Origin: Streptomyces alboflavus
GTDB taxonomy: Bacteria; Actinomycetota; Actinomycetes; Streptomycetales; Streptomycetaceae
Direction of reading: 5' to 3'
Assembly: GCF_000716675.1 (NCBI RefSeq)
Contig: NZ_JNXT01000027.1
Location: 1 to 64,000 of the forward strand
Length of the DNA: 64,000 nt
This document shows positions 9,005-16,857 of the stretch, one piece after another. The translations under genes and the position numbers were made by a program. The first letter of the stretch is position 1, and every line of letters starts with the position of its first letter. A model generated the notes under the pieces. The model saw only the letters and a list, made by a program, of their open reading frames with translations, had not been told where the DNA came from and did no database searches.

Positions 9005-9283
9005 ATGAAGTCCCTCAAGGCTGCCGCTGTCCTGGCCGGGTCGATGGCCGTCGCCGGTGTCGCCGCGCCCGCCATGGCCAGCGACCTGACGCCCACCAGC
9101 CTGAACGGCGGCCTGGAGACCGTTCTCGGCCAGTCGATGCTGGACACCAAGCCGGTCAGCACGAACATGCTGGACACCGAGAACAAGGACTCCGTCGTCA
9201 ACACCGTCACGGACGCCGCGGAGAGTGTGAACCAGGGCGGCGGTCCCGCGAAGCTGCTCGGTGGACTTCCGCTCCAGAAGTAG
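9005..9283 (+). CDS. Small secreted protein, unknown function
   Basis: A 92-aa protein with a clear signal peptide (residues 1-23, AVAGVAAPAMA) and a short mature chain with two copies of MLDTKPV/MLDTENK and a C-terminal GGLPLQK. The ribosome site AAGAAAGGAA precedes the ATG at 9005. No cysteine and no known domain. It has the same general layout as the gene at 12965-13246 (signal peptide, about 65 polar residues, short Gly/Leu tail), and the two may be distant paralogues. Function not known. Confidence 0.7.
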   Translation: MKSLKAAAVLAGSMAVAGVAAPAMASDLTPTSLNGGLETVLGQSMLDTKPVSTNMLDTENKDSVVNTVTDAAESVNQGGGPAKLLGGLPLQK

Positions 9284-9410
9284 TGGACTTCCCCTCACCG
9301 AGCCGTCGCGTAATGGGGGAATGAGGGGCGAGAACGTGTGGGCGTGTTATTGCGAAGCTTTCCGCATTCATGTCCATAGGCTGGCGTAAACCCAAGGAAA
9401 GGTTTTGATC

Positions 9411-9659
9411 ATGAAGAATGTCAAGAAGGCCGCACTCGTCATCGCCGCCGCCGGACTCGCCGCGGGTGCCGCGTCCGGCAGTGCCTTCGCCAGCGGTGAC
9501 GGCGCCAGCGCCGAGGGCGCGGCGGTCGGCTCCCCGGGCGTCGGCTCCGGCAACCTCGCCCAGGTCCCGGTGCACGTCCCGGTGAACGTCTCCGGCAACA
9601 CGGCCAACCTGATCGGCGCCCTCAACCCGGCGTTCGGCAACTCGGCCGTCAACGACTGA
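9411..9659 (+). CDS. Short chaplin lacking cysteines (ChpE-like)
   Basis: An 82-aa short chaplin. Signal peptide residues 1-28 (ASGSAFASG), then the chaplin domain: VGSPGVGSGNLAQVPVHVPV, NVSGNTANLIGALNPAFGN, SAVND. The two disulfide cysteines are replaced by serine at the NVSGN and GNSAVN positions. In S. coelicolor ChpE is the chaplin without the cysteine pair, so this is the likely equivalent. ATG 9411 has AAGGAAAGG 8 nt upstream; a TTG two codons earlier is less likely. It is followed by a double-hairpin terminator. Confidence 0.95.
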   Translation: MKNVKKAALVIAAAGLAAGAASGSAFASGDGASAEGAAVGSPGVGSGNLAQVPVHVPVNVSGNTANLIGALNPAFGNSAVND

Positions 9660-9673
9660 AACCCCTCGGGGAC

Positions 9674-9732
9674 GCCTCCGCACCCGGAGGCGAAAGGGCC
9701 GGTCCGGCGACACACCGCCGGGACCGGCCCTT
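9674..9732 (+). terminator. Double hairpin terminator after the cysteine-free chaplin
   Basis: First hairpin 9674-9680 with 9685-9691 (7 bp). Second, stronger hairpin 9694-9705 with 9721-9732 (12 bp perfect), extended by an inner GGCG/CGCC pairing. Confidence 0.75.
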
Positions 9733-9849
9733 CGTCGTCGGCGGACCGGGCGCGTCAAGTCCGGTGGCCCGCTGACCCCATCGTGTGATGCCGTTTCCGC
9801 GCTCCGCCAGACAGGTGACAAAGGGATTCGGGCGGCCCGCACGCGTCTA

Positions 9850-9862
9850 TAGCGTGCAGCCC
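9850..9862 (+). promoter_or_regulatory. Leaderless-type -10 element of the DUF5949-type gene
   Basis: TAGCGT (9850-9855) ends exactly 7 nt before the ATG at 9863. There is no ribosome-binding sequence, which fits a leaderless transcript starting at the A of the start codon. Inferred from spacing only. Confidence 0.5.
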
Positions 9863-10366
9863 ATGACCTCAACCTCCAACGAACAGCGCACCTTCCGGGT
9901 GACCGACCTCGGCACCCTCGCCGTCCTCGCCTGGAGCGGCGAACACCCGGAGGACGAGCAGGACATGGCCTTCCTCCTGGCCTACTCCCTGGGCGACGCC
10001 GAAGGCGGACCCGAGGCCACGGCCGAGGCCATGCGCACCCTCCTGCGCAACGAGCAACTGCCCCTCGGCGGACCCGTCCTCGACGGCGCCCGCACCCCCT
10101 CCCTGCCGGTCAGCCTCCTCGTCGAGGCCGAGCAGGCCGTCGTGAACATGCCCCACGTCAAGGCGCAGTGCGTCGTTCCGCCCGAGTGGCTCGCCGCCGT
10201 CGAACAGCGCGGCCACGCCTACTTCATGATCACCACCGTGGCCTGGCCCGAGGGCAAGCCCGGCAGCCCCGTCTCCGAGGAGGCGCTGCGCGACTTCGCC
10301 GGGTCCGAGGACACCATGCTGAACGCGGCCCACTGCCTGCTGCCCGTGCGCAGGCTGCGCGCCTGA
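9863..10366 (+). CDS. DUF5949-type conserved Streptomyces protein
   Basis: A 167-aa soluble protein with no signal peptide, of the type annotated in Streptomyces as DUF5949; I assign this from overall similarity by memory. It contains VLAWSGEHPEDEQDMAFLLA, then a region of mixed helix and strand ending AHCLLPVRRLRA. No catalytic motif is visible. Its stop codon overlaps the start of the VKOR gene (TGATG), so the two are translationally coupled. It appears leaderless, with a -10 box 7 nt before the ATG. Function unknown; the coupling points to a link with envelope redox. Confidence 0.8.
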   Translation: MTSTSNEQRTFRVTDLGTLAVLAWSGEHPEDEQDMAFLLAYSLGDAEGGPEATAEAMRTLLRNEQLPLGGPVLDGARTPSLPVSLLVEAEQAVVNMPHVKAQCVVPPEWLAAVEQRGHAYFMITTVAWPEGKPGSPVSEEALRDFAGSEDTMLNAAHCLLPVRRLRA

Positions 10367-11028
10367 TGCGCACCGTCGCGACCACGGGACGGGTACCGGC
10401 GCAGGTCTCCGGAGCCCGGCCCGCCACCGCCCCCCGGCCGGACGACTCCCGGACGGCCGGGGGCGGGCGCGGCCTCGCCCTGCTGCTCGTGCTCACGGCG
10501 GCGGCGGGGCTGCTCGCCTCCTGGGTCATCACCCTCGACAAGCTCCAGCTCTTGAAGGACCCGGACTACGTCCCCGGGTGCAGCATGAACCCGGTGGTGT
10601 CCTGCGGCAGCATCATGAAGAGCGAGCAGGCCGCGGTGTTCGGGTTCCCCAACCCGCTGCTCGGCCTCGCCGCGTACGCCGTCGTCCTCTGCGTCGGCGC
10701 GAGCCTCCTCGCCGGGGCCCGCCTGCCCCGCTGGTACTGGCTGACGTTCAACGCGGGCACGCTCTTCGGCGTCGGATTCTGCACCTGGCTGCAATTCCAG
10801 TCGTTCTACCGCGTCAACGCGCTGTGTCTGTGGTGCTGTCTGGCGTGGGCCGCCACGATCCTCATGTTCTGGTACGTGACCTCGCACAACGTGCGCCATG
10901 GACTTCTGCCCGCGCCCGCGTGGCTGCGTACGTTCATGAATGACTTCACCTGGGTTCTCCCGGTGCTGCACGCGGGCGTCATCGGCATGCTGATTCTCAC
11001 CCGTTGGTGGGATTTCTGGATGAGCTGA
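10366..11028 (+). CDS. Vitamin K epoxide reductase (VKOR) family disulfide-generating membrane protein
   Basis: A 220-aa protein with about five membrane segments and the bacterial VKOR cysteine pattern: a loop pair in GCSMNPVVSCGSIM (around residues 70-80) and the quinone-proximal CXXC-type site NALCLWCC near residue 150. The conserved GFPNPLLGL segment lies between. VKOR proteins reoxidise a DsbA-like partner and pass electrons to menaquinone, driving disulfide formation outside the cell. No thioredoxin domain is fused. It is coupled to the DUF5949-type gene and surrounded by secreted disulfide proteins (two cysteine chaplins), a plausible reason for its location. Confidence 0.93.
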   Translation: MRTVATTGRVPAQVSGARPATAPRPDDSRTAGGGRGLALLLVLTAAAGLLASWVITLDKLQLLKDPDYVPGCSMNPVVSCGSIMKSEQAAVFGFPNPLLGLAAYAVVLCVGASLLAGARLPRWYWLTFNAGTLFGVGFCTWLQFQSFYRVNALCLWCCLAWAATILMFWYVTSHNVRHGLLPAPAWLRTFMNDFTWVLPVLHAGVIGMLILTRWWDFWMS

Positions 11029-11074
11029 CCGCGATTTCGTCGAAAGCGTCCCCGTGCGGGAGGAGAATGCCGCG

Positions 11075-11476
11075 GTGTCGTCCGTAAGCAGAGTCAGCGG
11101 AGCCAACCGGCTGAAGCGCCGTCATCTGATCGCCGTCGCGGCCGCGGCGGCCCTCGGAGCCGTCGGCGCCTTTCGCGGGCTGCGCGAGAAGGACGAGCGG
11201 GAGGGGCTGCCGGGGGCGCCCGGCGGGCCCGGGTTCGACGAGACGTACCGCGGCCGGCGCATCCAGGGCGAGCCCACGACGGGCGAGCGCGAGCACGGGC
11301 CCGACGGCTGGCGGGTCACGGTCGACGGGCAGCCGCTCGGCCTGATGCGCCGCGCCGACGGCAGCTATCTGAGCATGGTGGACCACTACCAGTCGTACGC
11401 GACGCCCCTGGCGGCCGCCCGCGGCGCGGTCGACGAACTCGGCTCGTACCAGACCCTGAGCGGTCGACTCCACTGA
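11075..11476 (+). CDS. melC1: Tyrosinase copper chaperone / secretion partner
   Basis: A 133-aa MelC1-type caddie protein that delivers copper to tyrosinase and carries it through the Tat pathway. A twin-arginine signal (LKRRHLIAVAAAAALGAVGA) starts near residue 11. The MelC1 core follows, with FDETYRGRRIQG, WRVTVDGQPLGLMRRADGSY and MVDHYQSYATPLAAARGAVD. The GTG at 11075 is favoured because GGGAGGAG lies 9 nt before it; an in-frame GTG at 11054 would put that site inside the gene. It stands 45 nt before the tyrosinase gene. Confidence 0.93.
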   Translation: MSSVSRVSGANRLKRRHLIAVAAAAALGAVGAFRGLREKDEREGLPGAPGGPGFDETYRGRRIQGEPTTGEREHGPDGWRVTVDGQPLGLMRRADGSYLSMVDHYQSYATPLAAARGAVDELGSYQTLSGRLH

Positions 11477-11521
11477 GCCCCGCCCGCACCGGGACCGGAG
11501 AACGGACGGACAGCGACTGCC

Positions 11522-12391
11522 ATGGCCTACACGCGCAAGAACCAGAACAGCCTCAGCCGGGCCGAGCGGCGCCGGTTCGTCGACGCCGTGTTGCGCCTGA
11601 AACGCCGGGGCGAGTACGACGAGTTCGTGCGCACGCACATCGACTTCTACGTCTCCGACGGCGACGACCGGCTGCGCGTCGCCCATATGACGCCCACCTT
11701 CCTGCCCTGGCACCGCCGCTTCCTGCTCGACTTCGAGCGGGCGCTGCGCCGCATCGACGACAGCGTCACCGTGCCGTACTGGGACTGGACGAAGGACCGC
11801 AGCCCGGCCGCGTCCCTGTGGGGCGAGGACCTGATGGGTGGCAACGGCCGGCGCTCCGACCGGCGGGTCACGACCGGTCCCTTCGCCCGCGGCAACGGCT
11901 GGGTCGTCAAGGAGGCCGTCACCGACGGGGACTTCCTCACCCGCGACCTCGGGCGCCGCGCCGACCCGCTGGAGCTGCCGACCCGCCAGGACGTGGCGTG
12001 GGCGATGGCGGAGACGGTGTACGACGTCGAGCCCTGGGACTCCACCTCACGGCGCGGCTTCCGCAACCGACTTGAGGGCTGGACGGAGGAGAGCGGCAGC
12101 GCGCGCTGGCGCAACCACAACCGGGTGCACCGCTGGGTCGGCGGGCACATGCTCGGCGGCGCCTCCGTCAACGACCCCGTCTTCTGGCTGAACCACGCCT
12201 TCGTGGACCTGCTGTGGAGCCGGTGGCAGCGAAAGCGCCCCGACTCCGCCCCGTACCTCCCGGCCAAGCCGCCCACCCTCGGCGACGCGCAGTACCAGCG
12301 CATTGTCGCCCGCCGCGAGCCGATGCCGCCGTGGCGGACGACGCCGCAGGACATGCTCAGCCACAAGTCGGTCTACCGGTACGCCGAGTAG
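11522..12391 (+). CDS. melC2: Tyrosinase (type-3 copper monophenol oxidase)
   Basis: A 289-aa tyrosinase that hydroxylates monophenols and oxidises o-diphenols to quinones (melanin). CuA ligands are His39 (RTHIDF), His55 (AHMTP) and His64 (PWHRRF). CuB ligands lie in HNRVHRWVGGHM and the later NDPVFWLNHAFVD. The YWDW motif is present. No own signal peptide, as expected for an enzyme exported with its MelC1 partner. Full family length. In S. coelicolor a tyrosinase operon likewise lies among chaplin genes. Here quinone cross-linking of surface proteins is possible but unproven. Confidence 0.96.
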   Translation: MAYTRKNQNSLSRAERRRFVDAVLRLKRRGEYDEFVRTHIDFYVSDGDDRLRVAHMTPTFLPWHRRFLLDFERALRRIDDSVTVPYWDWTKDRSPAASLWGEDLMGGNGRRSDRRVTTGPFARGNGWVVKEAVTDGDFLTRDLGRRADPLELPTRQDVAWAMAETVYDVEPWDSTSRRGFRNRLEGWTEESGSARWRNHNRVHRWVGGHMLGGASVNDPVFWLNHAFVDLLWSRWQRKRPDSAPYLPAKPPTLGDAQYQRIVARREPMPPWRTTPQDMLSHKSVYRYAE

Positions 12392-12408
12392 CGCCGCCCC
12401 GGCGGGGT

Positions 12409-12467
12409 GGTGCCGCCCGCGGGGGCGGCACCCGCACACAGCGAAGCCCCCGGCCGATGCCGGGGGC
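12409..12467. terminator. Paired terminators between tyrosinase and the third chaplin
   Basis: Two perfect hairpins between convergent genes: 12409-12418 with 12423-12432 (10 bp, 4-base loop) and 12446-12454 with 12459-12467 (9 bp, CGAT loop). They can serve both strands. Confidence 0.8.
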
Positions 12468-12478
12468 CCCGCTCGGCG

Positions 12479-12745
12479 TCACTTGCCGTAGCCGCCGTGC
12501 AGCTCGCCCTTGTTGGCGCACTGGTTGCCGAACGCCGGGTTCAGCAGGCCGATGACGTCGACGGTGTTGCCGCAGACGTTCACCGGAACGTTGACGGGGA
12601 CCTGGATCAGGTTGCCCGAGACCACACCGGGGGAGCCGACGGCCTTGCCCTGCGCGCCCGCGTCCGCCGAGGCAAGCGCGGCACCGCTGAGTACGACGGC
12701 ACCCGCGCCGAGCGTCACAGCGGCTGCCTTCGCGATGCGAGACAT
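12479..12745 (-). CDS. Short chaplin with cysteine pair and a glycine/tyrosine tail
   Basis: An 88-aa short chaplin. Signal peptide residues 1-28 (ALASADAG), then VGSPGVVSGNLIQVPVNVPV, NVCGNTVDVIGLLNPAFGN and QCANKG with both cysteines. After the usual end it continues with ELHGGYGK, a basic Gly/Tyr tail absent from the other two chaplins here. The tyrosine is notable beside a tyrosinase gene. ATG 12745 has AAAGGAG 7 nt upstream. Transcribed toward the tyrosinase operon and sharing the terminators between them. Confidence 0.96.
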   Translation of the reverse strand: MSRIAKAAAVTLGAGAVVLSGAALASADAGAQGKAVGSPGVVSGNLIQVPVNVPVNVCGNTVDVIGLLNPAFGNQCANKGELHGGYGK

Positions 12746-12964
12746 CACGTTCTCCTTTGACTGGGGAAATACGGCCGCATAAGGACGGCCGCGTTCCTCT
12801 AACGCACGTTCTTGACACGAAGTCACGCCGGGTGAGGCTTTGCGTATTCGTGTCGTACGAGGAGTCGAGGAATGCGGGAAAGCCCTCTGGAGCGGGCGTG
12901 CGCTTCCTGAGTGACAGCGTTCCGTGGGCCGTATCCTTCACCGCGCCCGGGCGTTTGTGAGGGC

Positions 12965-13246
12965 ATGACATCAGCACGCCGACTCATGGCCGCCGTCTCC
13001 CTCGCCGCCGGTGCCGCTGCGCTGGCCGCGCCCGCCGCGCACGCGTCCACCGACGCGTCGACCGCGTCCAAGATCTCCGTCCTGGACACGATCGACGAGC
13101 TGCAGACGTCGAGCATCCCCGCCGAGCGCAGGGCCGAGGTGCCCAAGGTCGCCGACCAGCTCGGCGGTCTGCACCAGCTGCACCAACTGCACCAGCTCAC
13201 CGACCTGGTGGCGCCCGTGACCAACGCGGTGCCCGCCGTCCAGTAG
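12965..13246 (+). CDS. Small secreted protein with HQL repeats, unknown function
   Basis: A 93-aa exported protein with signal peptide (residues 1-28, LAAPAAHA). The short mature chain has VLDTIDELQTSSIPAERRAE and a tripeptide repeat in GGLHQLHQLHQLTDLVAPV. The DNA repeat (ctgcacca) is nearly perfect, so the copy number may vary. Layout matches the 92-aa protein at 9005. The regularly spaced histidines could bind metal, which would be of interest next to a copper enzyme, but this is a guess. Its start lies 219 bp from that of the divergent chaplin. Confidence 0.65.
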   Translation: MTSARRLMAAVSLAAGAAALAAPAAHASTDASTASKISVLDTIDELQTSSIPAERRAEVPKVADQLGGLHQLHQLHQLTDLVAPVTNAVPAVQ

Positions 13247-13275
13247 CCCGCGGCCGACGCTCGCGGACAAGCCGC

Positions 13276-13971
13276 CTACAGCAGCCGTACCCCTCGCCTG
13301 GCCAGGTAGGAGACGGGGTTGATGTCCGTGCCGTAGCCGCGCCGGGCCCGTATCTCCAAGTGGAGGTGCGGGCCCGTGGCACGTCCGGTGGCGCCGCTGT
13401 AGCCGATGCGGGCGCCGGTGCGGATGCGCTGGCCCTGGCGCACCGAGATCCGCGAGAGATGCGCGAACAGCACATAGCGCTTGTCCGGCATCCGTACCGT
13501 CACGGCCTTGCCGTACGCCCCCGACCAGCGGGCGAGCACCACGACCCCGCTGGTCACCGCGTACACCGGGGTCCCGCGCGGCACCCCCAGGTCGATGCCG
13601 GTGTGGTGCCCGGCGGCCCAGTTGCCGCGCACGCCGTAGCGCGAGGTGACGCGGTAGCGGCGGCGCAGCGGCCGGGTGTAGCGGCCCTTGGGGGCCGCCG
13701 CCGCGCCGAGGCCGCGGCTGTCCTCCTCGGGGAGCAGGGCCTCCGCCGCGGCGAGGTCGGCCTCGAACTCCTCGTCGAAGTCCGCGACGCACCAGTCCTC
13801 GGCCTCGGGGGTCCAGAACTCGCCCGGCACGGTCCATTCGTCGTCGTCCGCCGACGCGGGGGTCGCCGTCGTGACTGCCAGCGCGCCACCTGCCAGCAGG
13901 CCCGCGGCGAGGCCGAGCGCGTCCCGTCGTGTGGTGCCCGCTTCGCGCGGGCCGTCTATGTCGTAGCCCAT
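13276..13971 (-). CDS. Tat-exported M23 family (LytM) cell-wall endopeptidase
   Basis: A 231-aa zinc metallopeptidase predicted to cut peptidoglycan cross-bridges outside the membrane. A twin-arginine signal (TTRRDALGLAAGLLAGGALA) with cleavage near TPASA, then an acidic linker (residues about 55-90). The catalytic M23 domain (about 105-231) has the zinc ligands in HHTGIDLGVPRG and the HXH motif in GPHLHLEI. ATG 13971 is preferred; a start 36 nt further upstream is possible. Active-site residues look complete. Stands alone on the minus strand. Confidence 0.92.
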   Translation of the reverse strand: MGYDIDGPREAGTTRRDALGLAAGLLAGGALAVTTATPASADDDEWTVPGEFWTPEAEDWCVADFDEEFEADLAAAEALLPEEDSRGLGAAAAPKGRYTRPLRRRYRVTSRYGVRGNWAAGHHTGIDLGVPRGTPVYAVTSGVVVLARWSGAYGKAVTVRMPDKRYVLFAHLSRISVRQGQRIRTGARIGYSGATGRATGPHLHLEIRARRGYGTDINPVSYLARRGVRLL

Positions 13972-14201
13972 ACCTGCAAGCACACGCGCCACGGCACCGG
14001 CACGCACGGCCGGTTGGGCCGCATGGCGTAAGGGCGGGGAGCCGGACGGGCCGCCGGGCGCGGGGCCGCGGGTCCCGGCGCGGGCGGTCGGGTGCCGGGC
14101 GCGGGCAGGCGCGAGCCGTGCGCGGGGCGCACACGGGAGGGTGAACGGCCGCGGGAGCCGTCCGCCTCGTCGTGCCCCGCCTGCTCATGACCGGCCCGCG
14201 C

Positions 14202-14214
14202 TAGGCTCGGCCGC
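14202..14214 (+). promoter_or_regulatory. Leaderless-type -10 element of the cheB-like gene
   Basis: TAGGCT (14202-14207) lies 7 nt before the GTG start at 14215, with no ribosome-binding sequence. The same spacing is seen before the genes at 9863 and 16871. Confidence 0.5.
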
Positions 14215-14847
14215 GTGACGGCTCATCGGTCGGCGGAGCAGCCGGCAGACGCTCGCACGCGGGACGCGGAGACGTCCTACTCGATCGTGGCCATGGCCGC
14301 GTCGGCCGGTGGCGTACACGGTGTCGCCGTGCTGCTCGACGGCCTCGGCCCCGAGCTCCCGGTGCCCGTCCTCCTCGTCCAGCACCTGGACCCCCGCCAC
14401 CGCACGGTCATCGCCGAGGTCCTCGGCCGGCGCACCGGGCTGAGCGTGAAGCTCGCGGAGCAGAACGAGCGTGCGCTGCCCGGCACCGTGTACATCGCCC
14501 CGCCGGACCGGCACCTCCTGGTGGACGCCGACGGCGTCCTGACGTTGTCCGACAGCGCGCTCGTGCACTTCGTGCGGCCCTCCGCCGATCCTCTGTTCGC
14601 GTCCGTGGCGGGGGCGTTCGGGCGCGGGGCGATCGCCTGCGTCCTGACGGGGACGGGTAAGGACGGCGCGATGGGCGTGGCCGCGGTGAAGGCACGCGGG
14701 GGCACCGTCATCGTGCAGGATCCGAGAACGGCCGAGTTCAGTGGCATGCCGGAGGCGGCTGTGGGTACGGGCGCCGTGGACTTCGTGCTACCTCTGGAGG
14801 AGATCGCCGCGGTCATTCGCGGGCTCGTCGAGGACAAGAGGCAGTGA
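14215..14847 (+). CDS. CheB-type methylesterase domain protein without receiver
   Basis: A 210-aa protein consisting only of the CheB catalytic domain, which hydrolyses glutamate methyl esters (and may deamidate glutamine). The Ser-His-Asp triad is intact: Ser in MAASAGGVHG, His in LVQHLDPRH, Asp in LTGTGKDGAMG. The response-regulator domain of classical CheB is missing. It is coupled to the CheR-like gene (TGATG). Streptomyces does not swim and there are no receptors or CheA nearby, so this pair probably modifies another target. A leaderless start is likely. Confidence 0.9.
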   Translation: MTAHRSAEQPADARTRDAETSYSIVAMAASAGGVHGVAVLLDGLGPELPVPVLLVQHLDPRHRTVIAEVLGRRTGLSVKLAEQNERALPGTVYIAPPDRHLLVDADGVLTLSDSALVHFVRPSADPLFASVAGAFGRGAIACVLTGTGKDGAMGVAAVKARGGTVIVQDPRTAEFSGMPEAAVGTGAVDFVLPLEEIAAVIRGLVEDKRQ

Positions 14848-16712
14848 TGGCTGACGTGCGGGACGCGGAGACGGACGAGGAACTGGAGGACCTCCTCGGT
14901 TTTCTGCGGGACGCCCGCGGCTTCGACTTCACGGGGTACAAGCGCTCCTCCCTGGGGCGGCGGATCCGCAAGCGGATGTCCGACATCGATGTGCGGTCGT
15001 ACGCGGACTACCGGGACCGCCTCGAGACCAGCGCGGACGAGTTCAGCGCGCTGTTCAACACCATCCTGATCAACGTCACGTCCCTCTTCCGCGACCCGGA
15101 CGCGTGGACGTTCCTGCAGCGCGAGGTCGTCCCCGAACTGCTTGCCGACAAGGAGCCGCACGACGAGATCCGGGTGTGGAGTGCGGGCTGCTCCAGCGGT
15201 GAGGAGGCCTACTCCCTGGCGATCATGTTCGCCGAGGCCCTCGGCGTCGAGGAGGCCCTCAACCGCGTCAAGATCTACGGCACGGACGTCGACGAGGAGG
15301 CGCTGCGGGACGCCCGCACCGCCCTCTACAGCGCCAAGTCCCTCGAAGCGCTGCCCGCGGAGCTGCGCGAGAAGTACTTCGAGCAGAACGGCGCGCAGTA
15401 CGGCTTCCGGCCCGACCTGCGGCGCCGGGTCATCTTCGGGCGGCACGACGTGACCCGGGACGCCCCCATCTCCCGGCTCGACCTGCTGGTGTGCCGCAAC
15501 ACGCTGATGTACTTCAACGTCGAGGCGCAGGCCCAGATCGTGGACCGCTTCCACTTCGCGCTGCGGGAGAGCGGCCATCTCTTCCTGGGCAAGGCCGAGA
15601 TGCTCCTCAACGACGCCGACCGCTTCGAGGTGGTCAGCATGCGCCAGCGGGTCTTCCGCCGCAGGCCGGGCGACGCCGGGCCGCCCTATCAGCCCGCGCC
15701 GCTGAAGATCAGGGCCGTCGTCGGCGCGGAACAGCGCACGGTGGCGCGCAACCGGCAGACGCGTGACCTCATCCTCGACGCCATCCCGGTCCCGGCCGTG
15801 GCGCTCGACGCCGAGGGCGTCGTCGCGCTGATCAACAGCACCGCCCGGCTGCAGTTCGCCCTCACCACGAACGATCTCGGCCGCCCGTTCCAGGACCTGG
15901 AGATCTCCTACCGGCCGGTCGAACTGCGCTCCCTGATCGAGCAGGCGACACACGAGCGCAGAACCCTGCGGGTCAACCGCGTCGAACGGCGCGTGGGCGA
16001 GGAGGTCCAGTACTTCGACATCCTCATCCAGCCGCTCACCGGCCCCACCGGCCTGGCCGCCGCCACCGTCATCACGTTCACTGACGTCACGGTCAACACG
16101 CGGCTCACGTCGGAGATAAAGCGCGTACGCGAGGAGCTGGAGACGGCGTACGAGGAACTCCAGTCGACGAACGAGGAGCTGGAGACCACGAACGAGGAAC
16201 TCCAGTCGAGCATCGAGGAGCTGGAGACCACCAACGAGGAACTCCAGTCGACCAACGAGGAGCTGGAGACCACCAACGAGGAGCTCCAGTCCGGCAACGA
16301 GGAACTGGAGACGATGAACGAGGAGATGCGCATCCGCAGCGAGGAGCTGGACGAGGCCCGCGCCTTCCTGGAGGGCGTGATGAGCAGCGTCGCCGCGGGT
16401 GTGGTCGTCCTGGACGCGGAGAAGCGGGTCAAGAGCTGGAACCGCGGCGCCGCCGAGCTGTGGGGCCTGCGTGCGGACGAGGTCGCCGACAAGGCGTTCT
16501 TCAAGCTCGACTTCGGGCTGCCCACCGAGGAGCTGCGGTCGGTCGTCCAGAGGTGCGTCGACTCCGGCAAGCGCACCGACATGGCCGCGATCCGCGCCGT
16601 GAACCGCATCGGCCGCTCCATCGTGTGCAACGTGGTGTGCTCGCCGTTCGCCGGTCACCACGGGGGCGTGGTGCTCCTCATGGAGGAGGGTCCCGGCGCG
16701 TCCGCCGACTGA
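14847..16712 (+). CDS. CheR-type methyltransferase with coiled coil and PAS domains
   Basis: A 621-aa protein. CheR N-domain (about 10-65), then the SAM-dependent methyltransferase domain (70-275) with RVWSAGCSSGEEAYSLAI and LLVCRNTLMYFN. A PAS-like region follows (about 300-420), then an extreme heptad/14-residue repeat coiled coil (about 430-505, NEELETTNEELQS-type units, 16128-16330), and a final PAS domain (515-610). No kinase domain follows, unlike many CheB/CheR-PAS hybrids. ATG 14847 overlaps the cheB-like stop; a GTG one codon earlier is equally possible. Probably a sensory module acting with its CheB partner. Confidence 0.9.
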   Translation: MADVRDAETDEELEDLLGFLRDARGFDFTGYKRSSLGRRIRKRMSDIDVRSYADYRDRLETSADEFSALFNTILINVTSLFRDPDAWTFLQREVVPELLADKEPHDEIRVWSAGCSSGEEAYSLAIMFAEALGVEEALNRVKIYGTDVDEEALRDARTALYSAKSLEALPAELREKYFEQNGAQYGFRPDLRRRVIFGRHDVTRDAPISRLDLLVCRNTLMYFNVEAQAQIVDRFHFALRESGHLFLGKAEMLLNDADRFEVVSMRQRVFRRRPGDAGPPYQPAPLKIRAVVGAEQRTVARNRQTRDLILDAIPVPAVALDAEGVVALINSTARLQFALTTNDLGRPFQDLEISYRPVELRSLIEQATHERRTLRVNRVERRVGEEVQYFDILIQPLTGPTGLAAATVITFTDVTVNTRLTSEIKRVREELETAYEELQSTNEELETTNEELQSSIEELETTNEELQSTNEELETTNEELQSGNEELETMNEEMRIRSEELDEARAFLEGVMSSVAAGVVVLDAEKRVKSWNRGAAELWGLRADEVADKAFFKLDFGLPTEELRSVVQRCVDSGKRTDMAAIRAVNRIGRSIVCNVVCSPFAGHHGGVVLLMEEGPGASAD

Positions 16713-16748
16713 CGTGACCGCTGTCGTAGAGAGGGCGTAGACGCACGG

Positions 16749-16779
16749 CCGTCTTCGCACGTCACGCGTGCGGAGACGG
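16749..16779 (+). terminator. Terminator after the cheB-cheR-like pair
   Basis: 13-bp stem (16749-16761 with 16767-16779, one G-U pair), 5-base loop, 37 nt after the cheR-like stop. Confidence 0.7.
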
Positions 16780-16857
16780 CGTGTGCCGCGATGACCGATT
16801 CAAGCCGTGTCGGCCGGAGAAGCCCGAAACCGCCTCCTCCGGATCGATCCCCGGGCG

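Noticed and set aside
13972..14214. ydaO-type (c-di-AMP) riboswitch before the M23 peptidase
   Set aside because: Such riboswitches precede many Streptomyces wall hydrolases, but I could not find the conserved stems in this 243-bp leader.
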